Made by a program: the position numbers and the translations under genes. A model generated the notes under the pieces. It was not told where the DNA came from. It searched no databases and worked only from the letters and a program-made list of their open reading frames with translations. A DNA stretch of 64,000 bases from Enoplosus armatus (lineage: Eukaryota; Chordata; Actinopteri; Centrarchiformes; Enoplosidae), in NCBI RefSeq assembly GCF_043641665.1, contig NC_092198.1, positions 193,501 to 257,500 of the forward strand. The letters are read 5' to 3'. Shown here in pieces: positions 53,042 to 64,000 of the stretch; the first letter of the stretch is position 1, and the number at the start of each line of letters is the position of its first letter.

Positions 53042-54927
53042 GTAGGAACACCTTTAATCCTGACCAATCACAACACTGCTGATCAACTCATCAAAACATC
53101 AGGTTATCAGTTTATCATGCGGGGAGAGGCACGCGCTCTCCGGTGATCAGACAAATCAGTGGGTCTCACTTTGACGGTGGGTTAAAGGAACAAAGGACGG
53201 CTGCAGCCAGACAGACACACAGACTGTGTACTGGTTGTTTACCGGCTGTTTACTGGTTGTTTATTGGTTGTCTGCATGCTTTAGAGCTGCAGAGAGCCTG
53301 TCTATCTGCCGCCTGTCTGTCTCTCTGCATCCAAACGACCTTGCAGTCCGTCCTGTCTGCAGGTGTTGCGCAGTCACCAGCGGACAAACACTGATCTGCG
53401 GTTTCTCTCCTGAATCTTCTTCAGTCTCGTGCATAAAACATTTCCCATCAGCAGGATTCATCTGTAAATATTATTTGATGCTTTAAAGGTGCAGCTTTGA
53501 ACAAAAGGGCCCTGAAATAAATCCACCTTGAATCCAGTCAGGCGTGAAAAGCCTTAATCTGCCTGATGAGGACAAAGTGCGGAGCAGCAGAGACGCTGCG
53601 GGTCTTTAAACACGTTCAATTATTATTATTAGTAAATTTAATGAAATTACTGCGCATGCTCACGTCTGTATTATTTTAATATTTGATTCTATTTTAACGG
53701 GATGATACCGGGTTGAGTTCCGTTATTCAGCCGTTGCAGCGTCATTCATGCTGATCTTTCACCAGCCAATTAAATAACCCGTTAAAGTGCCGATTTGAAA
53801 GAACAGAACCCGGTTTTGTTCGCTAGAATCGGTTCTGTTGAAGGTGACCGGGGTGTCGCGCGGTGCAGGAGCCGCGCTCTGAAGGGTTAACCCCGCCGTG
53901 CTGCTGCGTCACTCCGGCGGCCTCCCGCAACTCATAATCAGCCTCTGAGTCCCGGTTTAGACTCAGACTGATCCCCTCAAGGGTTTCCTGATCCGAACCG
54001 GGCCGGTCCGGGTCTGGGGTCTGCTCTGTATATCTGATGATGAGTCATCAGTGACATTAAACAGCTTCTCATTCTGATTTGAGGTCAGATTCATCTTTTC
54101 TGACTGAAAACATTCTGATGAATCAATGATGGAGAGTAACGAAGTACATCTACTCCAGTACACTTTAGAGGTACTTTTACTTTGTACTGTGTACTGCAGT
54201 ACTTGCAGTGACTGACAGCTTTAATAAATATGATATAGTTTATAAAACAACATGTTAATGGTCAGTAATAATCAAATCATATGTTTATTAATGTCCAGTT
54301 GTTGTTTAATAAGTACATTTTGATCATATTTAATTTCTGATCATACTTATGTACTTTTACAGAAGTAGGATTTGAAATGCAGTACTTTTACTAATGATGG
54401 AGTATTTCAGTGTAGTATTTCCATTCTTCCACCAGTTTGTGAGTTTTATCATCTGGTTTCATTTTATACTTTTTTTTTTTTTTCATATATTTTAATGTGA
54501 GATGAGGATTGCTTTTGGACTTGAGAAAATGTTATTAATTAATAATTATAATTAATAATTGATAATTGATGTCTAAGTGTGTGACAGCGAAACCTCATTT
54601 AGAATGTCTATATTATATATATTCACAGATAAAACATATTTATCTGTTTCTTCATTTGTCACATCTTGTTTTATTAATTTAATTCTTTCTTTAAAAATAT
54701 GAATCATAACATAAAAACATTGAACTGAAACACATAAATATTTTATTATATATATAAATATTTCAGGCTGTATTAAATGATGGTGGCCATATTCAGTTTA
54801 TTAAAAGTCTTGTTTATATCTTCTTGTCAATAAATGTTCATATCTGATGATAAATAAATGACCAGCATCACATGTTTTTACTTTTCTTCTTGTTCTCTTA
54901 GTTGATATATTTTTTAACTATTCCCAG
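53042..54927 (+). other. ckb intron 1
   Basis: First 900 bp are GC-richer, with CG-rich patches (53820-53930), and may contain regulatory sequence. The remainder is AT-rich. No transposon recognised. Confidence 0.6.
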
Positions 54928-55141
54928 GTCAGCAGCCCGGACGTCATCATGCCTTTTGGAAACACCCACAACAAGCTGAAGATGAACTACTCATCAGAGC
55001 AGGAGTACCCCGACCTCAGCCAGCACAACAACCACATGGCCAAGGTGCTTACACCTGAAATGTACGGCAACCTGAGGGACAAGGAGACGCCCAGCGGATT
55101 CACCCTGGACGACCTCATCCAGACTGGCGTCGACAACCCAG
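54928..55141 (+). CDS. ckb: ckb exon 2 (first coding)
   Basis: 21 bases of 5' UTR, ATG at 54949, residues 1-64 and one base. Acceptor TTCCCAG. Encodes the N-terminal domain start [18 protein letters not shown] and [14 protein letters not shown]. Donor GTAACA at 55142, with donor-like copies downstream. Confidence 0.96.
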
Positions 55142-58100
55142 GTAACAACCCTCAACCCAGGTCGCACCTCTTTTAAACCAGGTAACTTCCCCCAGACCAG
55201 GTAACTCCTGGTGTTGTTTGTCACCTTCACATCGAGACATTCTGTTCTGGAGTTCAGCTGCTGCTTGATGATAAACTCTTTAATCGGATTGACTCTTTAG
55301 ATCAGGTTAATTCCCCTCAGGGACGTGACGATAGTTTTACTTCCTGTCTGATTGCCTGATCCTCCTCATCAACCTCCTCATCCACTCCAACTTCATTCAT
55401 TTAGCGGCATTTTCACCACAATTCAACGTAGAAATCAAATCACATAACACAAAAACACCAAAATATAGAGAAGTCAAAATATACACAAAACCTATTTTTG
55501 ATTTCAGTCTCTTCAAAGTAAAACAAACTTATTTTGAAGGAGGAAATGATTGGCCATTTTGTGTCCCTGCAGGTCACCCGTTCATCATGACGGTGGGCTG
55601 CGTCGCTGGAGACGAGGAGACGTACGAGGTGTTCAAAGAGCTGTTGGACCCGGTGATCGAAGACCGCCACGGAGGATACAAACCATCAGACAAACACAAG
55701 ACGGACCTGAACGCCGAAAACCTGCAGGTAAACCACAACAAACTGACCTAAAACCAGCAGGTAAACAACAACAAACTGATCTGACTCCAGCAGGTAAACA
55801 ACAACAAACTGATCTGACTCCAGCGGGTAAACAACAACAAACTGACCACTCAAGCAAGAGAGTCGACATCATGATCAATACTTGTATGACTTGTGAGTTC
55901 TGATCATGTGACTTAACTTACATATGACCGGCATGATGAAATGTGGTTCAGACCTTCATGGTCCCCTCAGGATGAACTGTAGTAACTCTGGTGATCCTCT
56001 GACTCTTCATCTAGCGCCATCATCAGGTCAACATGTTCATGTGTCCAATACAATACAGAACTGATGGCATTCATCAGCCTCAGCTGGACTCTGTGTTTAC
56101 TGCTAACTAGCTACTGTTAGCATGCTAACACGTTAAGCTAAGATGGTGAACGTGGTAAACATTATACCTGCTAAACATCAGCATGTTCTATGAAGTGTCA
56201 AACCGCATGATGCTACAAAACATAATAACGGTGAATGTAAATTTTAAGTAGTCTTTAAAGAGTTTAATAATCCAGGTCCATGTCAAACCATCAACAACTA
56301 AACTCAGTGATCCATGTATGAAAAACAAGACCTGAACCCTTACAGCCTGCAGGACTGATAGTTTCAGTCAGTGCTGATGAGACTTTTGGGTTCTACTGTG
56401 ATTTCTACTGATCTATTTGTTCTCTGCTGGTTTTCAGGGTGGAGATGATCTGGATCCAAACTACGTTCTGAGCTCTCGGGTTCGAACAGGTCGGAGCATC
56501 CGTGGCTTCTGTCTGCCGCCACACTGCAGCCGCGGAGAACGCCGTGCCATCGAAAACCTCTCCCTCGAAAGTATGACATCACTTCCTGTCTGCTGCAGAG
56601 CCAGTCTGCCCCCTGCCTGCAGAGAGCTGAACTACACTGCTGCACAAGTTTCAGCTCACTCCTTCTAAATATTTCCTTCTCTGATCTAAAAGGCCAAAAC
56701 ACAGAAACCATTTGATCAAAATGAAGTTCTCCGTTTTATCATATACAAAATATTAGGGGATACGTGTACTTTATATGTAAAATTTCGACTTAAAATGTAA
56801 GAATCCGAAGGAATCACAGGGTCTGTTTTATATCATCTGTCAGTTTTCTGTTGATCTGTTTGTTAGTTTCAGTCTATAAAAGTTTACACTCTCTGATGGT
56901 GCGTTCAGGGACACTCTGATGATGGAGCTGCTGAGTCACTGAGGCAGAGGAGGAACAAACTCTTCCATCAGTCTAGTTTTATGTAAAAGGACCTGAAAGA
57001 GGCCGGTCTTTATTTAGAAATTTTCCCGTCATGCCTCAGTGAGCGTGTCAGTGAATGCAGCAGCAGATCAAACTGTTATATAACTGTGAGCTCTGTGTCG
57101 TCCTGCTGAGACTCTTAATGAGGCTGAGAGCTCACTGAATCCAAAACCTCCTCTTTCATATTCAAATGAGACTAAAGTGAACTGAACTGGACTGAACTGG
57201 ACCGGCTGAGACCAGACCCTCTGCTTCCCCCTGCTGTCTGACAGCAGCAGCAGCACAGACGGACAGACTGCTAATTTCTCTTTTTAATGGAAAGATTTGA
57301 AAATAAAATGGAAAACAAAAGTCTACAGCCATGCTAGCTAATGCTAACATCGGTATGCTAATGTGCTCACAATGACAATGCTAAAATTTACCATGTTCAC
57401 CATCTTAGTTTAGTGTGACAGGCAGACAGACAGGCAGACAGACAGGCAGACAGTAGCATGGATAGAGCTACTAACAGGCTAAAAACAAAGTGCTTCTTCA
57501 CTACATGAACGTCTGAGAGCTGAAAAGTGGTTAATATAGTTAATGTTGGACAAGTGATCGATTAAGTTGACCTATTCCGACTAAAAGACGCGTTCAGTTC
57601 ATTTAAAGTTTAATAATTTAACATTTACTGTGTAATCAGTATTTACAGTTAAATATCAGGTTCTGCTGGACCTGTAAGATAAAAATCATACCTTTAATTT
57701 GAAACTCTTCAATGTATAAGGTGATCATTTGCAGGAGGAACATTTTTGAATCAAATGTTTCTGTCTCCACCTTTAGAACCTGAGTTTGATTGATCTGTAA
57801 AATCAGAACCCTGAGTTCAGCCTCTCAGGCAGTAAACCTGCCTTTTTCTAACCCGACAGTCCTGACGTTGGGTTTTAACCCCCGGTAACGTCTGACATCT
57901 GACCTCCTGTGTGCGCTGCAGGTTTGGACATCCTGGACGGAGACTTAAAGGGGAAGTACTACGCTCTAAAGAATATGACGGAGGAGGAGCAGCAGCAGCT
58001 GATCGATGACCACTTCCTGTTCGACAAGCCCGTCTCCCCGCTTCTGCTGGCGTCCGGCATGGCCCGCGACTGGCCTGACGGCCGCGGCATCTGGTCAGTA

Positions 58101-60212
58101 CGACCTCTGACCTGCTAAGATACCAGGTGTAAATAATGAGTCCGAGTACTGAGACACAGAGTCTGAGTACTGAGACGCAGAGTTTGAGTACTTAGACGCC
58201 GAGTACGAGTACTGAGACGCAGAGTCTGAGTACTGGGACCCAGAGTCAGAGTACTGAGACGCAGAGTCAGAGTACTGAGACGCAGAGTCAGAGTACTGCA
58301 GAGTACTGCAGAGTACTGAGACGCAGAGTCTGAGTACTGGGACCCAGAGTCCGAGTACTGAGACCCAGAGTCCGTGTACTGCAGAGTACTGAGACCCAGA
58401 GTCCGTGTATTGCAGAGTACTGAGACAGCATTTTGGAATAATCCGGTGTTTGAATCAACAATACATGGATGGGTGTTGACAGACATACGTGTTGTGGTTG
58501 GACAGTCGTTGACTGACTTCTTGTTGCGTCTCAGCTTCCTGTCTCCCTGTGATTCACCCTTCGCTCTCGCCTGCAGGCACAATGACAACAAGACCTTTCT
58601 GGTTTGGGTGAACGAGGAGGATCACCTGCGTGTCATCAGCATGCAGAAAGGAGGCAACATGAGGGAGGTGTTTAATCGCTTCTGCACTGGACTCACCAAG
58701 GTGAACACCTGCACACTCACTTCCTGTTTCCAGAACAGGTCGTCTTTATTAAACGACAACCACATAACGGTTGCTGCGTCCGGTTTAAGAGGTGCGTCTC
58801 TGCTGCCGCCATCTTGGAGCAGACTCTGCCAGTTCAAATAGTAGAACATGTCAGACCTGAATGTCAAAGAGAAGCAACAGGGATTAATATTTCATAGGTG
58901 AGAAGTTATTTTACAATATTTTACGGATGTGTTGAATAATAAGTAATCCTTTCAAGCTAACATAAAGTGACTGTCCTGATACTAAATGAAGCTAACGTAT
59001 GTCAGGTAAAGAAAACAAAGATGAACATTATTATTAAATAATATATCAGTAAGACGCTGATCAGCTCTGTGACTCGATATATTACTGTGTTTCATGAAAC
59101 AAAGCAACTTATGAATTGATGCTACAAAGAAAACTTCACCTTCCTGTTACACAGCTGATGCACTCTGTCTGTAAATAATGTCTATTAATAATTCATTATC
59201 ACTGTCATTAATAACAGAATTGTGACACCTGCCAGAAGTCGTTATTTGTTTCCAAAATTATAAATAAATGTACATCATGGCAGCCATTTTACAATGCAGT
59301 GAGGAAATTGTTTAGAAACTAATGACGTAGTTCATGACAAATATTATATAACATTTCTGTTACTACATGAGAGAACGTGTTTTGATTGAATATGGATCGA
59401 CCTCCTGCCTTCATAGACTGATCATCAGGAGGCGTGGTTTCCCGAAACCAATTAGGAGGCTGCGTTGACGCATTGCTGTGTTGAACTGCAGCGGCCAATG
59501 AGAGAGCACTGTGTATATATCTATGAACGACAACACAATGACATCATTAAGAAGAAGGCCTTAGGACCTGGAACTATCTCACCTGACCACCTGTCTCTCT
59601 CTCTCTCGTGCAGATCGAGGCCTTGTTTAAGGAGCGAGGTCACGAGTTCATGTGGAACGAACACCTGGGCTACGTCCTCACCTGTCCGTCTAACCTGGGG
59701 ACGGGACTGAGAGCCGGAGTCCATGTCAAACTGCCAAACGTCAGCAAGCACGAGAAGTTTGGAGAGATCCTGAAGAGGCTGAGGCTGCAGAAGAGAGGGA
59801 CAGGTAAACAGACAGACAGGTAGACAGACATGTAAACAGACAGAGAAGCAGACAGGTAGACAGACAGGTAGAGAGATCCTGAAGAGGCTGAGGCTGCAGA
59901 AGACAGGGACAGGTAAACAGACGGACAGGCAGACAGACATGTAAACAGACAGAGAGGCAGACAGGTAACCAGACAGACAGACAGACAGACAGACAGACAG
60001 GTAGAGAGATCCTGAAGAGGCTGAGGCTGCAGAAGTGAGGGACAAGTAAACAGACAGACAGGTAGACAGACATGTAAACAGACAGAGAAGCAGACAGGTA
60101 GACAGACAGGTAGAGAGATCCTGAATAGGCTGAGGCTGCAGAAGACAGGGACAGGTAAACAGACAGACAGGCAGACAGACATGTAAACAGACAGAGGGGC
60201 AGACAGGTAACC

Positions 60213-60257
<45 letters not shown>

Positions 60258-60470
60258 GGTAGAGAGATCCTGAAGAGGCTGAGGCTGCAGAAGAGAGGGA
60301 CAGGTAAACAGACAGACAGGTAGACAGACATGTAAACAGACAGAGAAGCAGACAGGTAGACAGACAGGTAGAGAGATCCTGAAGAGGCTGAGGCTGCAGA
60401 AGACAGGGACAGGTAAACAGACGGACAGGCAGACAGACATGTAAACAGACAGAGAGGCAGACAGGTAACC

Positions 60471-60503
<33 letters not shown>

Positions 60504-62484
60504 GGTAGAGAGATCCTGAAGAGGCTGAGGCTGCAGAAGTGAGGGACAAGTAAACAGACAGACAGGTAGACAGACATGTAAACAGACAGAGAAGCAGACA
60601 GGTAGACAGACAGGTAGAGAGATCCTGAATAGGCTGAGGCTGCAGAAGACAGGGACAGGTAAACAGACAGACAGGCAGACAGACATGTAAACAGACAGAG
60701 GGGCAGACAGGTAACCAGACAGACAGACAGACAGACAGACAGACAGGTAGAGAGATCCTGAAGAGGCTGAGGCTGCAGAAGAGAGGGACAGGTAAACAGA
60801 CAGACAGGTAGACAGACATGTAAACAGACAGAGAAGCAGACAGGTAGACAGACAGGTAGAGAGATCCTGAAGAGGCTGAGGCTGCAGAAGACAGGGACAG
60901 GTAAACAGACAGACAGGCAGACAGACATGTAAACAGACAGAGAGGCAGACAGGTAACCAGACAGACAGACAGACAGACAGGTAGAGAGATCCTGAAGAGG
61001 CTGAGGCTGCAGAAGTGAGGGACAAGTAAACAGACAGACATGTAAACAGACAGACAGGTAAACAGACAGACAGGCAGGTAGAGAGATCCTGAAGAGGCTG
61101 AGGCTGCAGAAGAGAGGGACAGGTAAACAGACAGACAGGGAGACAGACATGTAAACAGACAGACAGGTAGAAAGACAGACAGGTAGAGAGATCCTGAAGA
61201 GGCTGAGGCTGCAGAAGAGAGGGACAGGTAAACAGACAGACAGGTAGACAGACAGACAGGTAGAGAGATCCTGAAGAGGCTGAGGCTGCAGAAGAGAGGG
61301 ACAGGTAAACAGACAGACAGGTAGACAGACATGTAAACAGACAGAGAGGCAGACAGGTAGAGAGATCCCGAAGAGGCTGAGGCTGCAGAAGAGAGGGACA
61401 GGTAGACAGGCAGACAGACGGGTAGAGAGATCCTGAAGAGGCTGAGGCTGCAGAGGAGAGGGACTTGTAAACAGACAGACAGGTAGACAGACAGGTGGAC
61501 AGAGAGGTAGAGAGATCATGAAGAGGCTGAGGCTGCAGAAGAGAGGGACAGGTAAACAGACAGACAGGCAGACAGACAAGTAAACAGACAGAGAGGCAGA
61601 CAGGTAACCAGACAGACAGACAGACAGGTAGACAGACAGACAGACAGGTAGAGAGATCCTGAAGAGGCTGAGGCTGCAGAAGAGAGGGACAGGTAAACAG
61701 ACAGACAGACAGGTAGACAGACAGGTAGAGAGATCCTGAAGAGGCTGAGGCTGCAGAAGAGAGGGACAGGTAAACAGACAGACAGGTAGACAGACATGTA
61801 AACAGACAGAGAGGCAGACAGGTAGAGAGATCCCGAAGAGGCTGAGGCTGCAGAAGAGAGGGACAGGTAGACAGGCAGACAGACGGGTAGAGAGATCCTG
61901 AAGAGGCTGAGGCTGCAGAGGAGAGGGACTGGTAAACAGACAGACAGGTAGACAGACAGGTGGACAGACAGGTAGAGAGATCATGAAGAGGCTGAGGCTG
62001 CAGAAGAGAGGGACAGGTAAACAGACAGACATTTAAACAGACAGACATGTAAACAGACAGACAGGCAGGTAGAGAGATCCTGAAGAGGCTGAGGCTGCAG
62101 AAGAGAGGGACAGGTAAACAGACAGACAGACAGGTAGACAGACAGGTAGAGAGATCCTGAAGAGGCTGAGGCTGCAGAAGAGAGGGACAGGTAAACAGAC
62201 AGACAGGTAGACAGACATGTAAACAGACAGAGAGGCAGACAGGTAGAGAGATCCCGAAGAGGCTGAGGCTGCAGAAGAGAGGGACAGGTAGACAGGCAGA
62301 CAGACGGGTAGAGAGATCATGAAGAGGCTGAGGCTGCAGAAGAGAGGGACAGGTAAACAGACAGACAGGTAGACAGGCAGACAGACGTGTAGAGAGATCC
62401 TGAAGAGGCTGCAGAAGAGAGGGACAGGTAAACAGACAGACAGGCAAACAGACATGTAAACAGACAGACAGGTAGACAGATAGG

Positions 62485-62518
<34 letters not shown>

Positions 62519-62759
62519 GGTAAACAGACTGACGGGAAGACAGACAGGTAAATGTACCTTTCCCTGTGTGTGTCTCTCAGGTGGCGTGGACACAGCGGCG
62601 GTGGGCGGAGTCTTTGACATCTCTAACGCGGACCGTCTGGGCTTCTCGGAGGTGGAGCTGGTTCAGATGGTGGTGGACGGAGTCAACCTGCTGGTGGACA
62701 TGGAGAAACGTCTTGAGGCTGGAGAAAGCATCGATGACATGATGCCTGAACAGAAGTGA
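54949..62759 (+). CDS. ckb: creatine kinase B-type, complete (381 aa)
   Basis: Cytosolic brain-type creatine kinase: reversible phosphoryl transfer between ATP and creatine as a cellular energy buffer. Joining 54949-55141, 55573-55727, 56438-56570, 57922-58093, 58577-58700, 59614-59803 and 62581-62759 yields 381 codons plus stop, the exact length of vertebrate CKB, with exon sizes 155, 133, 172, 124 and 190 equal to the mammalian ones. The product keeps the reactive cysteine C283 in LTCPSNLG, W228 and the catalytic glutamates E231/E232 in LVWVNEED, the active-site loop start [12 protein letters not shown] and the C-terminus DDMMPEQK. B-type features include MPFGNTHNK and [20 protein letters not shown]. 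Fish have ckba and ckbb; which one this is cannot be told. Introns 2, 3 and 7 begin with reiterated donor sites. Confidence 0.98.
55142..55215 (+). repeat. reiterated donor-like sites at the start of ckb intron 2
   Basis: CCAGGTAAC-like words recur at 55142 (true donor), 55161 (CCCAGGTCGC), 55182 (CCAGGTAACTT) and 55201 (CCAGGTAACTCC), with a spacing of about 20 bp. Confidence 0.75.
55573..55727 (+). CDS. ckb: ckb exon 3
   Basis: 155 bp, [20 protein letters not shown] to DLNAENLQ. Acceptor CCCTGCAG. Donor GTAAAC at 55728, the first of four at 33-bp spacing. Confidence 0.97.
55728..55850 (+). repeat. 33-bp tandem copies of the ckb exon 3 donor
   Basis: GTAAAC occurs at 55728 (true donor), 55761, 55794 and 55827, each followed by MACAACAAACTGA and preceded by CAGCAG or a close variant. 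The period is exactly 33 bp. Confidence 0.95.
55960..56200 (-). repeat. dispersed GCTAACAT-type repeat, copy 3, in ckb intron 3
   Basis: Inverse of the copy at 45055-45290: GGTGATCCTCTGACTCTTCA, ATCATCAGGTCAACATGTTC and GCATTCATCAGCCTCAGCTG in order. Confidence 0.8.
56438..56570 (+). CDS. ckb: ckb exon 4
   Basis: 133 bp, [38 protein letters not shown] and LSLE; nucleotide-binding arginines included. Acceptor TTTTCAG, donor GTATGA. Confidence 0.97.
56571..57921 (+). other. ckb intron 4
   Basis: No exon. Weak GCTAACAT-type repeat at about 57330-57420 and a short CAGACAGG run at 57421-57452. Confidence 0.6.
57922..58093 (+). CDS. ckb: ckb exon 5
   Basis: 172 bp, [18 protein letters not shown] to [13 protein letters not shown]. 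Acceptor CGCTGCAG, donor GTCAGT. Confidence 0.97.
58133..58425. repeat. ~22-bp minisatellite in ckb intron 5
   Basis: About 13 units of GAGTACTGAGACGCAGAGTC with deletions, starting 40 bp downstream of the exon 5 donor. Confidence 0.93.
58577..58700 (+). CDS. ckb: ckb exon 6
   Basis: 124 bp, [20 protein letters not shown] to [10 protein letters not shown], with W228 and E231/E232. Acceptor GCCTGCAG, donor GTGAAC. Confidence 0.97.
58701..59613 (+). other. ckb intron 6, no feature seen
   Basis: AT-rich with no repeat or coding sequence recognised. Confidence 0.55.
59614..59803 (+). CDS. ckb: ckb exon 7
   Basis: 190 bp, [20 protein letters not shown], catalytic C283 in [22 protein letters not shown] and [13 protein letters not shown]. 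Acceptor CTCGTGCAG, donor GTAAAC at 59804. Its last 40 bases are the seed of the intron 7 array. Confidence 0.97.
59804..62545 (+). repeat. tandem array of exon 7 end + 5' splice site copies filling ckb intron 7
   Basis: 26 copies of GAGATCCTGAAGAGGCTGAG GCTGCAGAAGAGAGGGACAG plus GTAAACAGACAGACAG, i.e. the last 40 bases of exon 7 with its donor, separated by variable CAGACAGG spacers. Copies begin near 59868, 60001, 60111, 60259, 60369, 60504, 60613, 60747, 60857, 60981, 61078, 61182, 61260, 61357, 61421, 61507, 61648, 61725, 61821, 61887, 61971, 62070, 62146, 62242, 62308 and 62388. The first block recurs every ~490 bp (four units). The second recurs every ~420-465 bp (five units). Only the spacers at the right end lead into the true exon 8 acceptor. 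Confidence 0.97.
62581..62759 (+). CDS. ckb: ckb exon 8 (last coding)
   Basis: [40 protein letters not shown] and the C-terminus [10 protein letters not shown], then TGA. Acceptor TGTCTCTCAG. Confidence 0.97.
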
Positions 62760-62995
62760 ACTGTGTCACCGTAACCTCTGACCTCTGACACCCCCCTTCC
62801 CCCCTCACCCCCCTCCTCCTCAACCCTCACTAACCCCCCCACCCTCTCCTGTCACTGTAATCACTAAGTAACCGTCCTGAAGCTGCAGGACGTTTAGAGC
62901 CGCTCAGTTAGAGTTCAGTCTTCCAACATGTGAAGGATTTTCTATTTCCTGTCTCCACCTGTTGGAACCATCTAACACCTGATATATCTAATAAA
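62760..62995 (+). promoter_or_regulatory. ckb: ckb 3' UTR and poly(A) signal
   Basis: C-rich 3' UTR with AATAAA at 62990-62995, about 230 bases after the stop. GTCTGTGTGG downstream may serve as the GU-rich element. Confidence 0.85.
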
Positions 62996-63000
62996 GTCTG

Positions 63001-64000
63001 TGTGGCCCCGAACTAAACACCTGCTGCTTACCTGTCTTCATTCAACACATACACACGCAGTTCAGATACAGAGACAAGACCAGATCCCATCTTTTAACAA
63101 AGAAATACAAAATAAATGATAATAGTAAAACAATAAATGTCATTATTTTCTCTTCAAATCTGTAAAACAATTCAACTACATAAAAGTCAAATCACATTTT
63201 TTCCTCCCTTCATGTCATTATTTGCAGTGTGCTGCTCTCTAGTGTTTTTAATTTGTGTGTCTGAGGTGATGCAGCCTGTTTCACACCTGCGTGATGTCAC
63301 TTGGTTCACTGCAGATGTTCAGAACAGATCTTTGATTCTATTTGTTTTATCTGGAAAAACATTGAACACGTTAGTGTCAGCAGATGTTTTCTCGTGTCAC
63401 GTCTGTGAACTCAGCGGGAGGATCAATAACGACCACCTGACCTGAATCTTTGTTAGAAAGGTCAGTTGAAATCAAATATTAGAACATTACATCATTATTT
63501 GATTGTATTTTATAAAATCTGATAACAGAGTTGGTGTCCTGTCTGATAACATTATAAACAAATAAACAAAGCATTTTGTTTTTCATGTGAAACATCAATC
63601 TACAAATTGACAACAATTGGAATAGAAATTAAACCAAAAACCAGAAATCGCTTTTATTGGTGTAAAAACACAGTCGCTGGCTATGGACGGATGGACTATA
63701 TTACTCATCATATATCAAATAAAATAATAACATTTGAAGTTATACGATGGAAATCTGTTCAGGAGGTCTGAGGCATTTAGGGACCTGAGGAGGAGTTTAT
63801 ATTAATAATCACATGCTGTTTTTTAGAGATTTGAAGTTTCCTGTTAAATATATATATTAACAGCATGTTTGTGTTAATACTCATCACTTCATGACGCTTT
63901 TAAAGTAGAAACTTTTTGACTCGTTACTTCAGTCTTTGTAACATCCTCTTATTCGTTTTATTAGATATTTATGTAAATAACTCTCAGCTGTCATACCTGA
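63001..64000. other. intergenic sequence downstream of ckb, no gene recognised
   Basis: AT-rich without recognised coding, RNA or mobile sequence. Confidence 0.5.

Noticed and set aside
58115..58591. 158-codon minus-strand ORF with [10 protein letters not shown] repeats
   Set aside because: Antisense through the ckb intron 5 minisatellite.
59868..62440. CRISPR-like appearance (near-identical 40-mers with variable spacers)
   Set aside because: Spacers are low-complexity CAGACAGG, the 40-mer is the end of ckb exon 7, and this is a vertebrate genome. It is a minisatellite.
59521..62620. Minus-strand ORFs of 603, 763, 925 and 195 codons ([16 protein letters not shown] repeats)
   Set aside because: They run antisense through the ckb intron 7 tandem array and exon 7. 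The frames stay open only because the repeat unit lacks stops. Several overlapping frames are open at once, which is typical of repeats, not genes.

Overview
This window is a piece of a ray-finned fish (teleost) nuclear genome. The evidence is the split genes with consensus GT-AG introns, the fish-type LINEs, Tc1-like transposons and a tRNA-derived SINE, and the very high load of micro- and minisatellites. Nothing in it is prokaryotic. All identifications come from reading the translated sequence against remembered protein families; no search was run.

Three protein-coding genes can be supported. (1) Positions 1330-17516, minus strand, hold the first 12 coding exons (619 codons) of the MRCK-beta kinase gene cdc42bpb. 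They run from a CpG-rich promoter near 17.5-18.1 kb leftward off the window edge. (2) Positions 38052-43241, plus strand, hold a complete three-exon peripherin-2/ROM1-family photoreceptor tetraspanin of 360 aa. (3) Positions about 52985-62995, plus strand, hold a complete brain-type creatine kinase gene ckb (381 aa, seven coding exons plus a 5' non-coding exon, CCAAT and TATA boxes, poly(A) signal). These genes act in separate processes (actomyosin signalling, photoreceptor disc-rim structure, phosphocreatine energetics). cdc42bpb and ckb are also on one chromosome arm in human (14q32), so their proximity is probably old synteny.

The interval 18.5-36 kb is a transposon graveyard. It holds two families of degenerate L2-like LINEs (one with a TTCTGA-type tail, one with a TTGAA-type tail), a Tc1-like element whose transposase has one frameshift and a D-37-E spacing (27299-28501), and several fold-back or palindromic structures. 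A second Tc1-like element with roughly 220 bp inverted arms lies in cdc42bpb intron 1 (14619-16230). The interval 44-52.8 kb is intergenic sequence with simple repeats and no recognised gene.

The most unusual feature is how often repeats touch or copy splice sites. ckb intron 7 (59804-62580) is almost entirely a tandem array of 26 copies of the last ~40 nt of exon 7 together with its 5' splice site. ckb intron 3 starts with four donor-like sites spaced exactly 33 bp apart, and ckb intron 2 starts with four at about 20 bp. In cdc42bpb intron 2, about 20 copies of the polypyrimidine tract plus CAG acceptor are stacked directly against exon 3. The exon 9 acceptor of cdc42bpb is built on the 3' tail of an inserted LINE. 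This looks like repeated tandem duplication seeded at splice junctions.
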